Of a stretch of 64,000 bases of DNA, positions 26,805-35,669 are shown piece by piece. Numbering within the stretch: position 1 is the first letter of the stretch; each line of letters begins with the position of its first letter. This DNA is from Flavobacteriales bacterium (GTDB lineage: Bacteria > Bacteroidota > Bacteroidia > NS11-12g > UBA9320): assembly GCA_020635395.1 (NCBI GenBank), contig JACJZV010000003.1:248001-312000 (forward strand), given 5' to 3'. A program made the translations under genes and the position numbers. The notes beneath the pieces are model-generated. The model ran no database searches. It worked only from the letters and a program-made list of their open reading frames with translations, and was not told where the DNA came from.

Positions 26805-27707
26805 ATGAGAAACGTAAAATTTAACTTATTGATTGCATTCGCCGTTGTCGGGACTTTAGTACTTAATGCATGTACAGATCCTGGGGTTACACCCGAACCC
26901 GACAAGCCTGTTTTAAACTTTTTATCTAATACCGGTTATATATCGGCAGATGGAGAAATTACCGAAGGTTCTGAATTTACCGTAGGCATTCAGGCATCTC
27001 ATTCTTCAAACATCGAATCTCTTAAAGTTCGTGTTAGTTTGGATGGAAGCTCACAAGTAACTCCAGACATGTGTACTCTTTGTGATACTACTTTCAAATC
27101 AAAAACCTTGACTGTAGATTTCACAAACATGGTTCAAAACAAAGTTGGTTACGAAGAGTGGTTCTTTACCGTGGCTGATAAAGACGGAAATGAAACTACC
27201 AGATCAATTAAATTGACAAGAACTTCTACTCCAAAACCTGTTAGAGCAGTTGACGCTACTTTGGGTAATCAAAAAGCTGCCGAAGGTTCTTCATTGAACT
27301 TGACAGACTTTACCGTTTACAACTTGACAGATGCTACTGCAAATTCTGCATCAGTTGATTTGGTTTACGTTTTGGACGAAACAAATAGCTTGCACATTGT
27401 TGGTGCTCCTTCATCTTCAAGAGTTCAAAGCATTATGACTAAAGTTGCCACTTGGACAACCAAAAATGCTACTGAATTTAGAAAAACAAGCTACTCTGCA
27501 ACTCAATTCAATGCAATGACTACATCTGAAAAATTGAATGCTGAGATTGCTAGCACTTCGCCAACTTCAAACGATGTTGACATCACTGGCGGTAGCGTTT
27601 ACTTTGTAAAACCTGCAAGTTCTACTGGCCGTTATGCCTTGATGTTGATTAAAAACATCGGAACTGACAACACAATAAATGTGAGTGTTTTGGTTGAAGA
27701 CAACTAA
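26805..27707 (+). CDS. Putative surface lipoprotein of unknown function
   Basis: 300 residues with a lipoprotein signal (FNLLIAFAVVGTLVLNAC, Cys23). The mature part starts with an immunoglobulin-like segment: residues about 50-145 have SADGEITEGSEFTVGIQAS and a strand pattern ending TRSIKLTR. A Ser/Thr-rich C-terminal region follows. The gene favours simple, frequently used codons (repeated GTT, GCT, ACT), unlike its neighbours, which suggests high expression. It has its own promoter box and a strong terminator, so it is probably an abundant envelope protein. Function unknown. Confidence 0.72.
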   Translation: MRNVKFNLLIAFAVVGTLVLNACTDPGVTPEPDKPVLNFLSNTGYISADGEITEGSEFTVGIQASHSSNIESLKVRVSLDGSSQVTPDMCTLCDTTFKSKTLTVDFTNMVQNKVGYEEWFFTVADKDGNETTRSIKLTRTSTPKPVRAVDATLGNQKAAEGSSLNLTDFTVYNLTDATANSASVDLVYVLDETNSLHIVGAPSSSRVQSIMTKVATWTTKNATEFRKTSYSATQFNAMTTSEKLNAEIASTSPTSNDVDITGGSVYFVKPASSTGRYALMLIKNIGTDNTINVSVLVEDN

Positions 27708-27726
27708 GAAATTTTTAATTTTTTTG

Positions 27727-27759
27727 AAAAAGACCGGCTTTTAGTCGGTCTTTTTTTTT
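27727..27759 (+). terminator. Rho-independent terminator after the lipoprotein gene
   Basis: AAAAAGACCGGC pairs with GTCGGTCTTTTT around the loop TTTTA and runs into T9. It starts about 20 bases after the stop at 27707. Confidence 0.9.
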
Positions 27760-27793
27760 ACGCTTCTCAAATAAATTCTGTTGTTTTGTTTCC

Positions 27794-28765
27794 ATGAAAA
27801 GAATTGGAGTCTTTACTTCAGGCGGCGATTCGCCTGGTATGAATGCCTGCATTCGGGCAGTGGTAAGAACAGCATTATACCATGACCTTGAAGTTATGGG
27901 TGTAAGAAGGGGATATCAAGGAATGATTGAGGATGAATTTGTTGAAATGAGTCGCAAATCGGTGGCCAACATACTTCAGTTAGGTGGAACCATATTAAAA
28001 ACTGCAAGGAGCAAAGAATTTATGACTCCGGAAGGTAGAAAAAAGGCTTTTGAGAACCTCAAAAACCACGAAATTGACGCTTTGGTGTGTATTGGTGGAA
28101 ACGGCTCTTATACCGGAGCTTTAAAACTTTATGAAGAATATAACATTCCGACCGTTGGACTGCCTGGCACAATTGATAATGATTTGTATGGAACCGATTA
28201 CACCATCGGCTACGACACCGCCGTAAACACTGCCGTAGAGGCAATAGACAAAATACGAGATACCGCCGACAGCCACAACCGCGTTTTTTTGGTTGAAGTT
28301 ATGGGAAGAGACTCCGGTTTTATTGGCATTCAGGTGGGTATTTCGGCAGGTGCCGAAGCCATATTCATTCCCGAAAGAACTGGTGAAATGGAAATGGTTA
28401 GACAACACTTTAACAATGCCAACCGCAGGAATAAATCGTTCTCAATTATTGTTGTGGCTGAAGGTGAAACTACCGGAAACTCCTCCGTGCTTTTTGAAAA
28501 AATAAAAAAAGAATTTCCGGATATTGACATTAGAAATACGGTGTTGGGGCATATTCAACGTGGTGGTAGCCCAACAGCAAAAGACCGAGTTTTGGCCAGT
28601 AGGCTGGGCTATGAAGGCGTTTTGGCACTTTTAAATGGCGAAAAAAATGTAACGGTTGGGGTGGTTAATGACCAAGTTAAATATACTCCATTTACAGAGG
28701 CGATAAGCCATCAAAAGAAAATTGATACATCCCTCATAAAAATGGCTGAAATACTATCCTATTAA
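27794..28765 (+). CDS. pfkA: ATP-dependent 6-phosphofructokinase
   Basis: 323 residues. It phosphorylates fructose 6-phosphate in glycolysis. It has the N-terminal IGVFTSGGDSPGMNACIR (ATP and effector site), the catalytic GTIDNDLYGTDYTIGYDTA (Asp128 as base), the substrate block EVMGRDSGFIG and HIQRGGSPTAKDR. At the GGDGS motif the sequence is GGNGS: Asn103 replaces the Asp that co-ordinates magnesium in the E. coli enzyme. The adjacent signature otherwise resembles the ATP-using group. Its last 12 bases overlap the convergent class IV aminotransferase-like gene. Confidence 0.92.
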   Translation: MKRIGVFTSGGDSPGMNACIRAVVRTALYHDLEVMGVRRGYQGMIEDEFVEMSRKSVANILQLGGTILKTARSKEFMTPEGRKKAFENLKNHEIDALVCIGGNGSYTGALKLYEEYNIPTVGLPGTIDNDLYGTDYTIGYDTAVNTAVEAIDKIRDTADSHNRVFLVEVMGRDSGFIGIQVGISAGAEAIFIPERTGEMEMVRQHFNNANRRNKSFSIIVVAEGETTGNSSVLFEKIKKEFPDIDIRNTVLGHIQRGGSPTAKDRVLASRLGYEGVLALLNGEKNVTVGVVNDQVKYTPFTEAISHQKKIDTSLIKMAEILSY

Positions 28766-29497
28766 ACAAGCCCTTCGGATGCCCAGGGTGGCATTGGTCA
28801 ACAAAATCAATTCGGCAGATTTTAATTCATTAATGGTAACTGTTTTTTCTTTTACAGAAATATATTGCCTCATATAAGCAAAATATACGCCATTTACGGG
28901 GCCTTGAGTTTGCATATTTGGAGTTATCCAATTTCCATCAATGTAAATTAAAACGTTGCTACTCAGTGCTTCGCAAATATTTCCATCTTCGTTTAGCAGA
29001 AATAAATCATCAATTCCATTCGCTGTTTTCAATTGTTGAGCCGCATATACATAAAGTATTGCCGAATTTAATTTGAATGGGGATAATGGATTAATTGGCT
29101 TTTTGATATAAGTACCAACCACAAGTTTTAGTTCATTCAGCTCACTAATTTGCCGGATTAGATTATCAGAAGTTGTATTTTCATTTAAAAGAAATATGCC
29201 AGTTTCGTTCATTAACCTTGAGGATACTTCAAAACAAATTTCTGCATTTTCGGTATAATAAAGTCCGCCATTTGCCCGATAAAAGGTTATTCGAACAACG
29301 CCATTTGTTAGTTCATATTTATCGAATATTTCATGTTTAAAAAATGGTTCATCCCATTTTTTTGGCCAATTCATACCAAAAAATAGAGCCGTTTTTTGAG
29401 CTCTTTCCAAATGTAGGTTTAGCAATGGAATGCTTTTATCGATAATTCTTATCGACTCAAAAAAGCCATCGCCATAAAGAAAAGATCTATTTTGCAT
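28754..29497 (-). CDS. Class IV aminotransferase-like protein, probable aminodeoxychorismate lyase
   Basis: 247 residues from the ATG at 29497; a longer frame up to 29659 lies inside the transporter gene. It is a fold-type IV PLP enzyme: FLYGDGFFESIRI near the N-terminus, an LHLERAQKTALFFGM helix, Lys142 (PFKLNSAILYVYAA) as the likely Schiff-base lysine and EALSSNVLIYI as the phosphate-cup segment. The length and pattern suggest PabC, which releases 4-aminobenzoate for folate synthesis, but branched-chain or D-amino-acid aminotransferases share the fold. It is coupled to the nucleoside transporter gene by a 1-base overlap (TAATG). Confidence 0.72.
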   Translation of the reverse strand: MQNRSFLYGDGFFESIRIIDKSIPLLNLHLERAQKTALFFGMNWPKKWDEPFFKHEIFDKYELTNGVVRITFYRANGGLYYTENAEICFEVSSRLMNETGIFLLNENTTSDNLIRQISELNELKLVVGTYIKKPINPLSPFKLNSAILYVYAAQQLKTANGIDDLFLLNEDGNICEALSSNVLIYIDGNWITPNMQTQGPVNGVYFAYMRQYISVKEKTVTINELKSAELILLTNATLGIRRACLIG

Positions 29498-30837
29498 TAG
29501 TAGAAAATTCCGGCTATAGCGGCAGTCATTAAACAAGCCAATGTGCCCCCCAATAATGCTCTCATGCCCAGTTTTGCAAGAGTTGTGCGTTGATTTGGAG
29601 CTAACGTGCCGATTCCTCCAATTTGAATTCCAATACTTGCAAAATTTGAAAATCCGCAAAGGGCATAGGTTAATATTACTATTGAACGCTGATGGACAAA
29701 GGCCGCTGAATGTTCGAAGTTTGACAAGGAAATATAGGCAATAAACTCATTCAGAACGGTTTTCTCACCGAGCAATTGTCCGGATAGAATCATGTCGTTT
29801 GAACTAATTCCGATGAGCCAAGCAACCGGAGCAAATACATAACCAAGAATCATTTGGAGGTTAAAACTTTGATAAATGGTGTTGCTTTTTACCATTTCAT
29901 TTAAACTGGTAAATTTCCAAGAGCCAATACCATCAAAACTTCCAATAATATTGGTTAGAAAAAAATTGAACATTGCAATAAAAGCCAAAAAAACCAGAAT
30001 CATTCCGCCCACATTTACGGCCAATTTTATTCCTTCCGTTGTTCCGGTAGATATGGCCTCAAGCGGGTCTGCACCAATTTTTTCTTTATCAATATCCAAC
30101 TTTTTCTCTACTTCCTCCGTTTCGGGCAAAAGCATTTTTGCAAAAACAATGGCAGCAGGAGCAGATAATATGGAAGCTGTTAATAAATGTTTGGCAAACA
30201 TTTCTTGCATTTGCGGATCTGCTCCACCCAACATTCCAATAAATGCTGCAAAAACCCCACCTGCTATAGTGGCCATGCCACCAACCATGAGGCACAAAAT
30301 TTCAGATTTCGTCATTTTGCTTATATAGGGTTTTACCACAAGTGGAGCCTCCGTTTGACCAACAAAAATATTGGCGGCTGCTGCAAGACTTTCTGCACCC
30401 GAAAGTCTCATCGTTTTGCTCAATACCCAAGCAAACCCATATACCACCTTTTGAAGAATTCCTAAATAATATAGCAATGATGTTAAGGCTGAAAAGAAAA
30501 CAATGGTTGGCAAAACCTTAAATGCAAACACATACCCAATGGTATGGGCCACCGGAGTGCCAGTGGTCATATCAAAAATCTGAGCTACTTCGGGCCATTT
30601 CCCAAAAATAAACTTTGCACCCTCATCAGTAAATGAAAGCAGACGAGTAAAACCAGTGGCCAGCCATCCAAAAAAACTATCAAAGCCAGGGGCTTTATAA
30701 ATCAACACTGCTAGAATCAACTGAAGACCAACTCCAGATAAGACTAACCTCCAATTTATAGACTTTCTGTTTTTACTAAAACCATAAGCTACAAAAAGTA
30801 GAAAAAATAAACCTAAAAACCCTCTTAAAATATGCAT
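29497..30837 (-). CDS. Concentrative nucleoside transporter (CNT/NupC family)
   Basis: A 446-residue inner-membrane protein. The CNT core is clear: KVLPTIVFFSALTSLLYYLGI, then the substrate/sodium-site segments ANIFVGQTEAPLVVKPYI and MTKSEILCLMVGGMATIAGG. It should import nucleosides with Na+ or H+. It is followed at once by the aminodeoxychorismate lyase-like gene. Upstream the minus strand has GATTTTTG ending 4 bases before the ATG (one mismatch to the -7 consensus), and 60 bases further a 13-base-pair inverted repeat. Confidence 0.9.
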   Translation of the reverse strand: MHILRGFLGLFFLLFVAYGFSKNRKSINWRLVLSGVGLQLILAVLIYKAPGFDSFFGWLATGFTRLLSFTDEGAKFIFGKWPEVAQIFDMTTGTPVAHTIGYVFAFKVLPTIVFFSALTSLLYYLGILQKVVYGFAWVLSKTMRLSGAESLAAAANIFVGQTEAPLVVKPYISKMTKSEILCLMVGGMATIAGGVFAAFIGMLGGADPQMQEMFAKHLLTASILSAPAAIVFAKMLLPETEEVEKKLDIDKEKIGADPLEAISTGTTEGIKLAVNVGGMILVFLAFIAMFNFFLTNIIGSFDGIGSWKFTSLNEMVKSNTIYQSFNLQMILGYVFAPVAWLIGISSNDMILSGQLLGEKTVLNEFIAYISLSNFEHSAAFVHQRSIVILTYALCGFSNFASIGIQIGGIGTLAPNQRTTLAKLGMRALLGGTLACLMTAAIAGIFY

Positions 30838-30899
30838 CGGACAAAAATCTTGAAAAAAAATGAGAAAGACCGACTTGTAATTTTGTCAACAAAATATAG

Positions 30900-30943
30900 A
30901 AATTGTCTCAAATTTGGTATTTTTTCCATTTTTGAGACAATTT
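30900..30943. repeat. 13-base-pair inverted repeat
   Basis: AAATTGTCTCAAA (30900-30912) is the exact reverse complement of TTTGAGACAATTT (30931-30943), with an 18-base T-rich spacer. It lies about 60 bases upstream of the CNT transporter start. It could be an operator, a hairpin in an upstream transcript or a degenerate mobile-element end. Confidence 0.6.
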
Positions 30944-31184
30944 GGTCATTAATCCAAAACCTCGAGCAAATTTATAAACATTTAATATTCAATTATTTAA
31001 ACAACACATCCTACGGTTATCTAGACATTTGGCACAAGTATTGACAATATAATTTCAAAAAAACGATAATAAGAATTTGACAATATTTGATAAATACTAC
31101 GCACTACTTAAGAACACTACTACATTTTAACTACTAAGAAAATCTAATATCTGTTTATTATTAATGCTACACTACTATTGATGA

Positions 31185-31282
31185 TACCTGCGACAGGTAG
31201 AATCTCAAACTAGAATTACTACATTTAACTGTGCTCTCTAAAAGAGAGAATTTTAAAGACCTGCGAGAGCGGGTCTTTTGTA
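31185..31282 (+). ncRNA. Candidate structured RNA ending in an orphan terminator
   Basis: Three hairpins follow one another: TACCTG-CGA-CAGGTA (31185-31199), CTCTCT-AAA-AGAGAG (31234-31248) and AAAGACCTGC-GAGA-GCGGGTCTTT (31255-31278), the last running into TTTTG as a terminator would. No protein gene on the plus strand lies upstream to be terminated. The promoter box of icmF (31309) comes after it. A small RNA or an attenuated icmF leader would explain it. No known RNA family was recognised. Confidence 0.4.
31255..31281 (+). terminator. Terminator-like hairpin upstream of icmF
   Basis: A ten-base-pair stem (one G-U) with a GAGA tetraloop followed by a T tract. It is orphaned: the nearest plus-strand gene upstream is pfkA, 2.5 kb away. 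Confidence 0.65.
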
Positions 31283-31308
31283 TTTGAGAATTTTGAGAAT
31301 AAGTATTT

Positions 31309-31316
31309 TATCTTTG
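31309..31316 (+). promoter_or_regulatory. -7 promoter element of icmF
   Basis: TATCTTTG, a perfect TAnnTTTG match; a TTTG lies 22 bases upstream (31283-31286). The ATG is 19 bases downstream. Confidence 0.6.
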
Positions 31317-31335
31317 CCACACCTATATTGAGTTT

Positions 31336-34300
31336 ATGCAAGAACAATCTCCCTATACTCCAAAAAATAAAGTTCGAATAGTTACGGCTGCTTCGCTGTT
31401 TGACGGGCACGATGCGGCAATAAATGTGATGCGTAGGATAATCCAAAGCACGGGCTGCGAGGTAATACATCTTGGCCACGACCGAAGTGCGGAGGAAGTG
31501 GTGAACACTGCCATTCAAGAAGATGCAAATGCCATTGCAATGACCAGCTATCAAGGTGGTCATAATGAGTACTTTAAGTATATGTACGATTTGTTGCAAG
31601 AAAAAGGAGCCGGCCATATCAAGATTTTTGGCGGAGGTGGAGGAACTATATTGCCTTCCGAAATAAAGGAACTCCAAGATTACGGAATTGCTCGTATTTA
31701 CCACCCCGACGATGGACGAGCAATGGGTTTGCAAGGCATGATAAATGATTTGGTACAAAAATCGGACTTTGCAACGGGAGCAAATCTGAATGGAGAAGTT
31801 CAGTCTTTTAAAAAAGGGAATAAAATGGCCATTGCCCGAATGATTTCGGCGGTTGAAAATTTTCCTGAAGAGAATAAAGATCTTATTCAACGCATTAAAA
31901 ATGAGGCGAATGCATTGAATACCCCAGTGTTGGGTATAACGGGAACAGGCGGTGCAGGTAAATCGAGCTTGGTGGACGAATTGGTTCGTCGTTTTTTAAT
32001 TGATTTTCCTGAAAAGAAAATGGCCATAATTTCAGTAGATCCATCCAAAAGAAAGACTGGTGGAGCTTTATTAGGCGACCGAATTCGGATGAACAGCATA
32101 CGAAATGAGCGTATTTACATGCGTTCGTTGGCAACACGTCAGGCAAACCTTGCACTTTCGGCACATATTGATGTGGCCAAAGACATTCTTAAAGTGGCAG
32201 GATACGATTTAATTGTACTCGAAACTTCAGGGATTGGTCAAAGCGACACGGAAATTACCGACCACAGCGATGTTTCGCTCTATGTAATGACTCCTGAATT
32301 TGGTGCGGCTACCCAACTCGAAAAAATTGATATGCTCGATTTTGCCGACTTGGTGGCCATAAACAAATTTGACAAACGGGGTGCTGCCGATGCAATTAGA
32401 GACGTAAAGAAACAATATCAACGCAATCATAAATTATTTGACGAAGATGCGGACTCTATGCCGGTCTTTGGTACGATTGCCAGCCAATTTAACGACCCAG
32501 GCGTGAACGCATTGTACGCCAAGTTGTTTGAAACCATTAAACAAAAAACAAGAAACGATTTTCATTCCCATTTTGAGAAAGAAGAAGATGAGTCGGAAAA
32601 GATTTTTATCATTCCACCAAAAAGAGTGCGTTATTTATCAGAAATAGCCGAAAATAACCGCAGTTATGACAAATGGGCTACCGAACAAGCGGCAATTGCA
32701 AGGAAGTTGTATGGGATTGATTTGGTTGAAAATTTTGCAACTACGGATTTAGAATCAAAAAAACATGAACTCCTTCGTCAGCTATCTCCTGAAAATCAAG
32801 ATATTATAAAGGATTGGAATGCAACTAAAGCACAATATCAAGGGGAATATTTTAGCTATTTTGTAAGGGGAAAAGAAATAAAAGTAAAAACCACAACCGA
32901 ATCGCTTTCTCATTTGCCTATTTCAAAAGTGAGTTTGCCCAAATACAACGATTGGGGAGATATTTTACAATGGAATTTACAAGAAAATGTTCCTGGAAAA
33001 TTTCCATACACGGCGGGTATTTATCCGTTTAAAAGACAAGGTGAAGACCCAACCCGTATGTTTGCAGGAGAAGGTGGCCCGGAACGCACCAACAAACGGT
33101 TTCACTATTTGAGCAAAGGAATGCCAGCCAAAAGGTTGAGCACGGCTTTTGATTCGGTAACACTTTATGGTAACGACCCAGACCATCGACCTGACATTTA
33201 CGGAAAAATTGGCAACTCTGGTGTGAGTATTTGTTGTTTGGACGATGCAAAAAAATTGTATTCTGGATTTAATTTGGCCGATCCAATTACCTCTGTATCA
33301 ATGACAATTAATGGGCCGGCACCAATGATGTTGGGCTACTTTATGAATGCCGCTATTGACCAACAATGCGAAATTTACATCAAACAAAATGGTTTAGAAG
33401 CGGAAGTAAAACAAAAAATTGACGCATATTTTAACGAAAAAGGAACTGTACAACCACGATACAACGGAGCATTGCCCGAAGGAAATGATGGACTCGGTTT
33501 AATGCTTTTGGGCATGACTGGTGATATGGTTTTGCCAAAAGAAGTGTACGAAAAAATTAAAGCAGAAACCATTGCTCAAGTACGAGGCACGGTGCAAGCT
33601 GATATTCTTAAAGAAGATCAGGCTCAAAATACCTGTATTTTTAGTACTGAATTTGCATTGCGATTAATGGGAGATGTGCAGTCGTATTTTATTGATAATA
33701 AGGTGCGTAACTTTTATTCAGTAAGTATTTCGGGTTATCATATTGCCGAGGCTGGAGCCAACCCAATAAGTCAATTGGCATTTACCTTAGCCAATGGATT
33801 TACGTATGTAGAATACTACCTGAGCAGAGGTATGGACATCAACGAATTTGGGCCTAATTTGTCGTTCTTTTTCTCCAATGGAATTGACCCTGAGTATGCC
33901 GTAATTGGTCGAGTTGCCCGAAGAATTTGGGCTAAAGCCATGAAACTAAAATATGGTGCAGATGAACGAAGCCAGATGCTCAAGTACCATATCCAAACGA
34001 GTGGTAGAAGTTTGCACGCTCAAGAGATAGATTTCAATGATATTCGTACTACCTTGCAGGCACTTTATGCCATTTACGACAATTGTAACTCGCTGCATAC
34101 CAATGCCTACGACGAGGCCATTACTACTCCTACCGAAGAAAGTGTACGAAGAGCAGTTGCTATTCAGCTTATTATAAATAGAGAATTGGGCTTGGCCAAA
34201 AACGAAAATCCGATGCAGGGTTCTTTTGTAATTGAAGAATTGACGGACTTGGTGGAAGAAGCGGTATTGGCCGAATTTGATCGAATTACTGAGCGTGGTG

Positions 34301-34683
34301 GTGTGTTGGGAGCAATGGAAACCATGTATCAACGGTCAAAAATTCAGGAAGAAAGTTTGTATTATGAAACACTAAAACATACTGGTGAGTATCCAATTAT
34401 TGGGGTAAATACTTTTTTGAGTAGCAAAGGTTCACCCACGATAGTGCCACAAGAAGTAATTCGGGCAACCGAAGAAGAAAAGCAGTTTCAAATACAAACA
34501 TTGCAAAATCTTCACCAACGAAATGCGGATAAATCTTTAGCGGAATTGAAAAACGTTCAGCAAACAGCATTAAAAAACCAAAATGTATTTGCCGCATTGA
34601 TGGAAGCATGCAAAGTATGCTCCATTGGCCAAATTACCAACGCATTGTTTGAAGTGGGTGGCGAGTATAGAAGGAATATGTAA
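31336..34683 (+). CDS. icmF: Fused isobutyryl-CoA mutase (IcmF): B12-binding, G-protein chaperone and mutase domains
   Basis: A 1115-residue cytosolic enzyme that interconverts isobutyryl-CoA and n-butyryl-CoA (some members also pivalyl/isovaleryl-CoA) using adenosylcobalamin. In order: a B12-binding domain (about 10-140) with SLFDGHDAAIN, where His25 is the lower cobalt ligand, and GGGGGTILPSE; a MeaB-like GTPase (about 195-420) with the P-loop TGTGGAGKSS, VDPSKRKTGGALLGDRIRM and NKFD; then a linker and the TIM-barrel mutase domain (about 560-1090; TAGIYPFKR, PDIYGKIGNSGVSI). The length is typical of IcmF. It allows branched-chain acyl-CoA carbon to enter fatty-acid metabolism. The promoter lies directly upstream. 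Confidence 0.95.
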   Translation: MQEQSPYTPKNKVRIVTAASLFDGHDAAINVMRRIIQSTGCEVIHLGHDRSAEEVVNTAIQEDANAIAMTSYQGGHNEYFKYMYDLLQEKGAGHIKIFGGGGGTILPSEIKELQDYGIARIYHPDDGRAMGLQGMINDLVQKSDFATGANLNGEVQSFKKGNKMAIARMISAVENFPEENKDLIQRIKNEANALNTPVLGITGTGGAGKSSLVDELVRRFLIDFPEKKMAIISVDPSKRKTGGALLGDRIRMNSIRNERIYMRSLATRQANLALSAHIDVAKDILKVAGYDLIVLETSGIGQSDTEITDHSDVSLYVMTPEFGAATQLEKIDMLDFADLVAINKFDKRGAADAIRDVKKQYQRNHKLFDEDADSMPVFGTIASQFNDPGVNALYAKLFETIKQKTRNDFHSHFEKEEDESEKIFIIPPKRVRYLSEIAENNRSYDKWATEQAAIARKLYGIDLVENFATTDLESKKHELLRQLSPENQDIIKDWNATKAQYQGEYFSYFVRGKEIKVKTTTESLSHLPISKVSLPKYNDWGDILQWNLQENVPGKFPYTAGIYPFKRQGEDPTRMFAGEGGPERTNKRFHYLSKGMPAKRLSTAFDSVTLYGNDPDHRPDIYGKIGNSGVSICCLDDAKKLYSGFNLADPITSVSMTINGPAPMMLGYFMNAAIDQQCEIYIKQNGLEAEVKQKIDAYFNEKGTVQPRYNGALPEGNDGLGLMLLGMTGDMVLPKEVYEKIKAETIAQVRGTVQADILKEDQAQNTCIFSTEFALRLMGDVQSYFIDNKVRNFYSVSISGYHIAEAGANPISQLAFTLANGFTYVEYYLSRGMDINEFGPNLSFFFSNGIDPEYAVIGRVARRIWAKAMKLKYGADERSQMLKYHIQTSGRSLHAQEIDFNDIRTTLQALYAIYDNCNSLHTNAYDEAITTPTEESVRRAVAIQLIINRELGLAKNENPMQGSFVIEELTDLVEEAVLAEFDRITERGGVLGAMETMYQRSKIQEESLYYETLKHTGEYPIIGVNTFLSSKGSPTIVPQEVIRATEEEKQFQIQTLQNLHQRNADKSLAELKNVQQTALKNQNVFAALMEACKVCSIGQITNALFEVGGEYRRNM

Positions 34684-34765
34684 ATTGAGAGTTTTTTTAT
34701 AAGCATAAGAAAATATTGATGCGAGATTTTTTTGGTAAAAATTATTAAACCAACGAAAAATGTCG

Positions 34766-34773
34766 TAAATTTG
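34766..34773 (+). promoter_or_regulatory. -7 promoter element of the ParS/RES pair
   Basis: TAAATTTG, a perfect TAnnTTTG match, 21 bases before the antitoxin ATG at 34795. This supports that start over an in-frame codon at 34732 that would precede the promoter. Confidence 0.5.
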
Positions 34774-34794
34774 TTGGACAAATGTCGGTTTATT

Positions 34795-35217
34795 ATGAAA
34801 AAATATAACTTACCCGAAGAAATAACCCCACTCGTAGAAGAGCCTGCTATGCCCTATTTAGTTTCGTATAGCCAGAGGGGCATTCCTTTTCAACTATTTG
34901 AAAATCAATCAAATAAAATACCCTTTAACCAAAACGAATGGAGCAATTTGCTTCACTTGTCTGAACGTACCTTTCAACGCTATAAAAAAGAAAACAAAAA
35001 ATTTGAGTCCATATATGCCGAGAAAATATTAGAGGTGCTTCTGCTTTTTAAACGAGGAAAAGAGGTTTTGGGTTCTAATCAGGCATTTTATGATTGGCTT
35101 CACGTTTCCAACATAGCCCTAGGAGATGTTGAGCCCATCTCGATTATAGACAACACTTTCGGCATCAAAATGGTGCAAGATGTTTTGGGAAGAATTGAGC
35201 ATGGCATTTTTTCATAA
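34795..35217 (+). CDS. Xre/ParS-type antitoxin (DUF2384) of a RES toxin-antitoxin pair
   Basis: 140 residues. The N-terminal part has an Xre-like helix-turn-helix (about 60-85, EWSNLLHLSERTFQRYKK). The C-terminal part is the DUF2384/ParS toxin-binding domain: VLLLFKRGKEVLGSNQAFYDWL and a GDVEPISIIDNTFGIKMV block. It should neutralise the RES toxin and repress the operon through its DNA-binding domain. The stop and the toxin start overlap by one base (TAATG), the usual coupling of these pairs. The gene directly follows icmF but has its own promoter box. Confidence 0.9.
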   Translation: MKKYNLPEEITPLVEEPAMPYLVSYSQRGIPFQLFENQSNKIPFNQNEWSNLLHLSERTFQRYKKENKKFESIYAEKILEVLLLFKRGKEVLGSNQAFYDWLHVSNIALGDVEPISIIDNTFGIKMVQDVLGRIEHGIFS

Positions 35218-35669
35218 TGTTAGTCTATCGGCTTGCTAAAGAAAAATATGCATTAGATCTTTCTGGTGAGGGGTCGAAACTATACGGTGGTAGATGGAAT
35301 AGTGTTGGCACACCTATGCTATATGCTGCTTCATCTCGCTCATTGGCCGTATTGGAATTGTTGGTAAACCTGGCCTCAACAAAGCTTCCCGAAGATATGT
35401 TTATGATTATCTTAAAAATAGATTTAGAGAATATTCCATTGTTGCCCCTCCCCCAAAACTGGCAAAGTTTGCCATTTGAATCTGCATCACAACGCACCGG
35501 AGACAACTGGGTAAAATCATCACAATTGGCCACAACCGTTCCTTCCGTGGTTATTCCTGAGGAGCAAAATATTCTCTTAAATCCACTATCTTCCAACTTC
35601 GGTTCTATTGTTAGAATAATTGAAACAAAGCCTTTCTATTTTGATAAGAGGTTAATGAAAGGCTCATAA
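35217..35669 (+). CDS. RES-domain toxin (ParT-like)
   Basis: A 150-residue RES-family toxin. Known members are ADP-ribosyltransferase-fold enzymes that degrade NAD+ or modify PRPP synthetase. The Arg/Glu/Ser signature is present: Arg5 in VYRLA, the GGRWNSVGTPMLYAA block (24-38), Glu47 in LAVLELLV and Ser110 in TTVPSVVIP. The gene has no internal stop and looks intact. Its stop codon lies inside a ten-base-pair hairpin that may end the transcript. Confidence 0.92.
   Translation: MLVYRLAKEKYALDLSGEGSKLYGGRWNSVGTPMLYAASSRSLAVLELLVNLASTKLPEDMFMIILKIDLENIPLLPLPQNWQSLPFESASQRTGDNWVKSSQLATTVPSVVIPEEQNILLNPLSSNFGSIVRIIETKPFYFDKRLMKGS

Larger units (their letters stand above)
30838..31335. other. Non-coding region with several hairpins between the CNT gene and icmF
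   Basis: About 500 bases without a credible gene. It holds a 13-base inverted repeat (30900-30943), a direct repeat TTGACAATAT (31041-31050 and 31077-31086), a second direct repeat TACTACATTT(T)AACT (31118-31132 and 31217-31230), three hairpins in a row (31185-31278) and the icmF promoter box. A 70-codon frame at 30832-31044 has low-complexity composition and is not supported. Confidence 0.7.

Noticed and set aside
30838..31335. A cobalamin riboswitch before the B12-dependent icmF
   Set aside because: No B12-box-like sequence or the long multi-helix layout was seen. The hairpins present are short and simple.
31225..31890. A 221-codon open frame on the minus strand overlapping the start of icmF
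   Set aside because: It lies opposite a strongly conserved B12-binding domain, its composition is that of an antisense shadow, and it has no recognisable domain.
34721..34795. A start of the antitoxin at the in-frame codon at 34732
   Set aside because: A perfect -7 promoter box lies at 34766-34773 and the conserved N-terminus begins at 34795.
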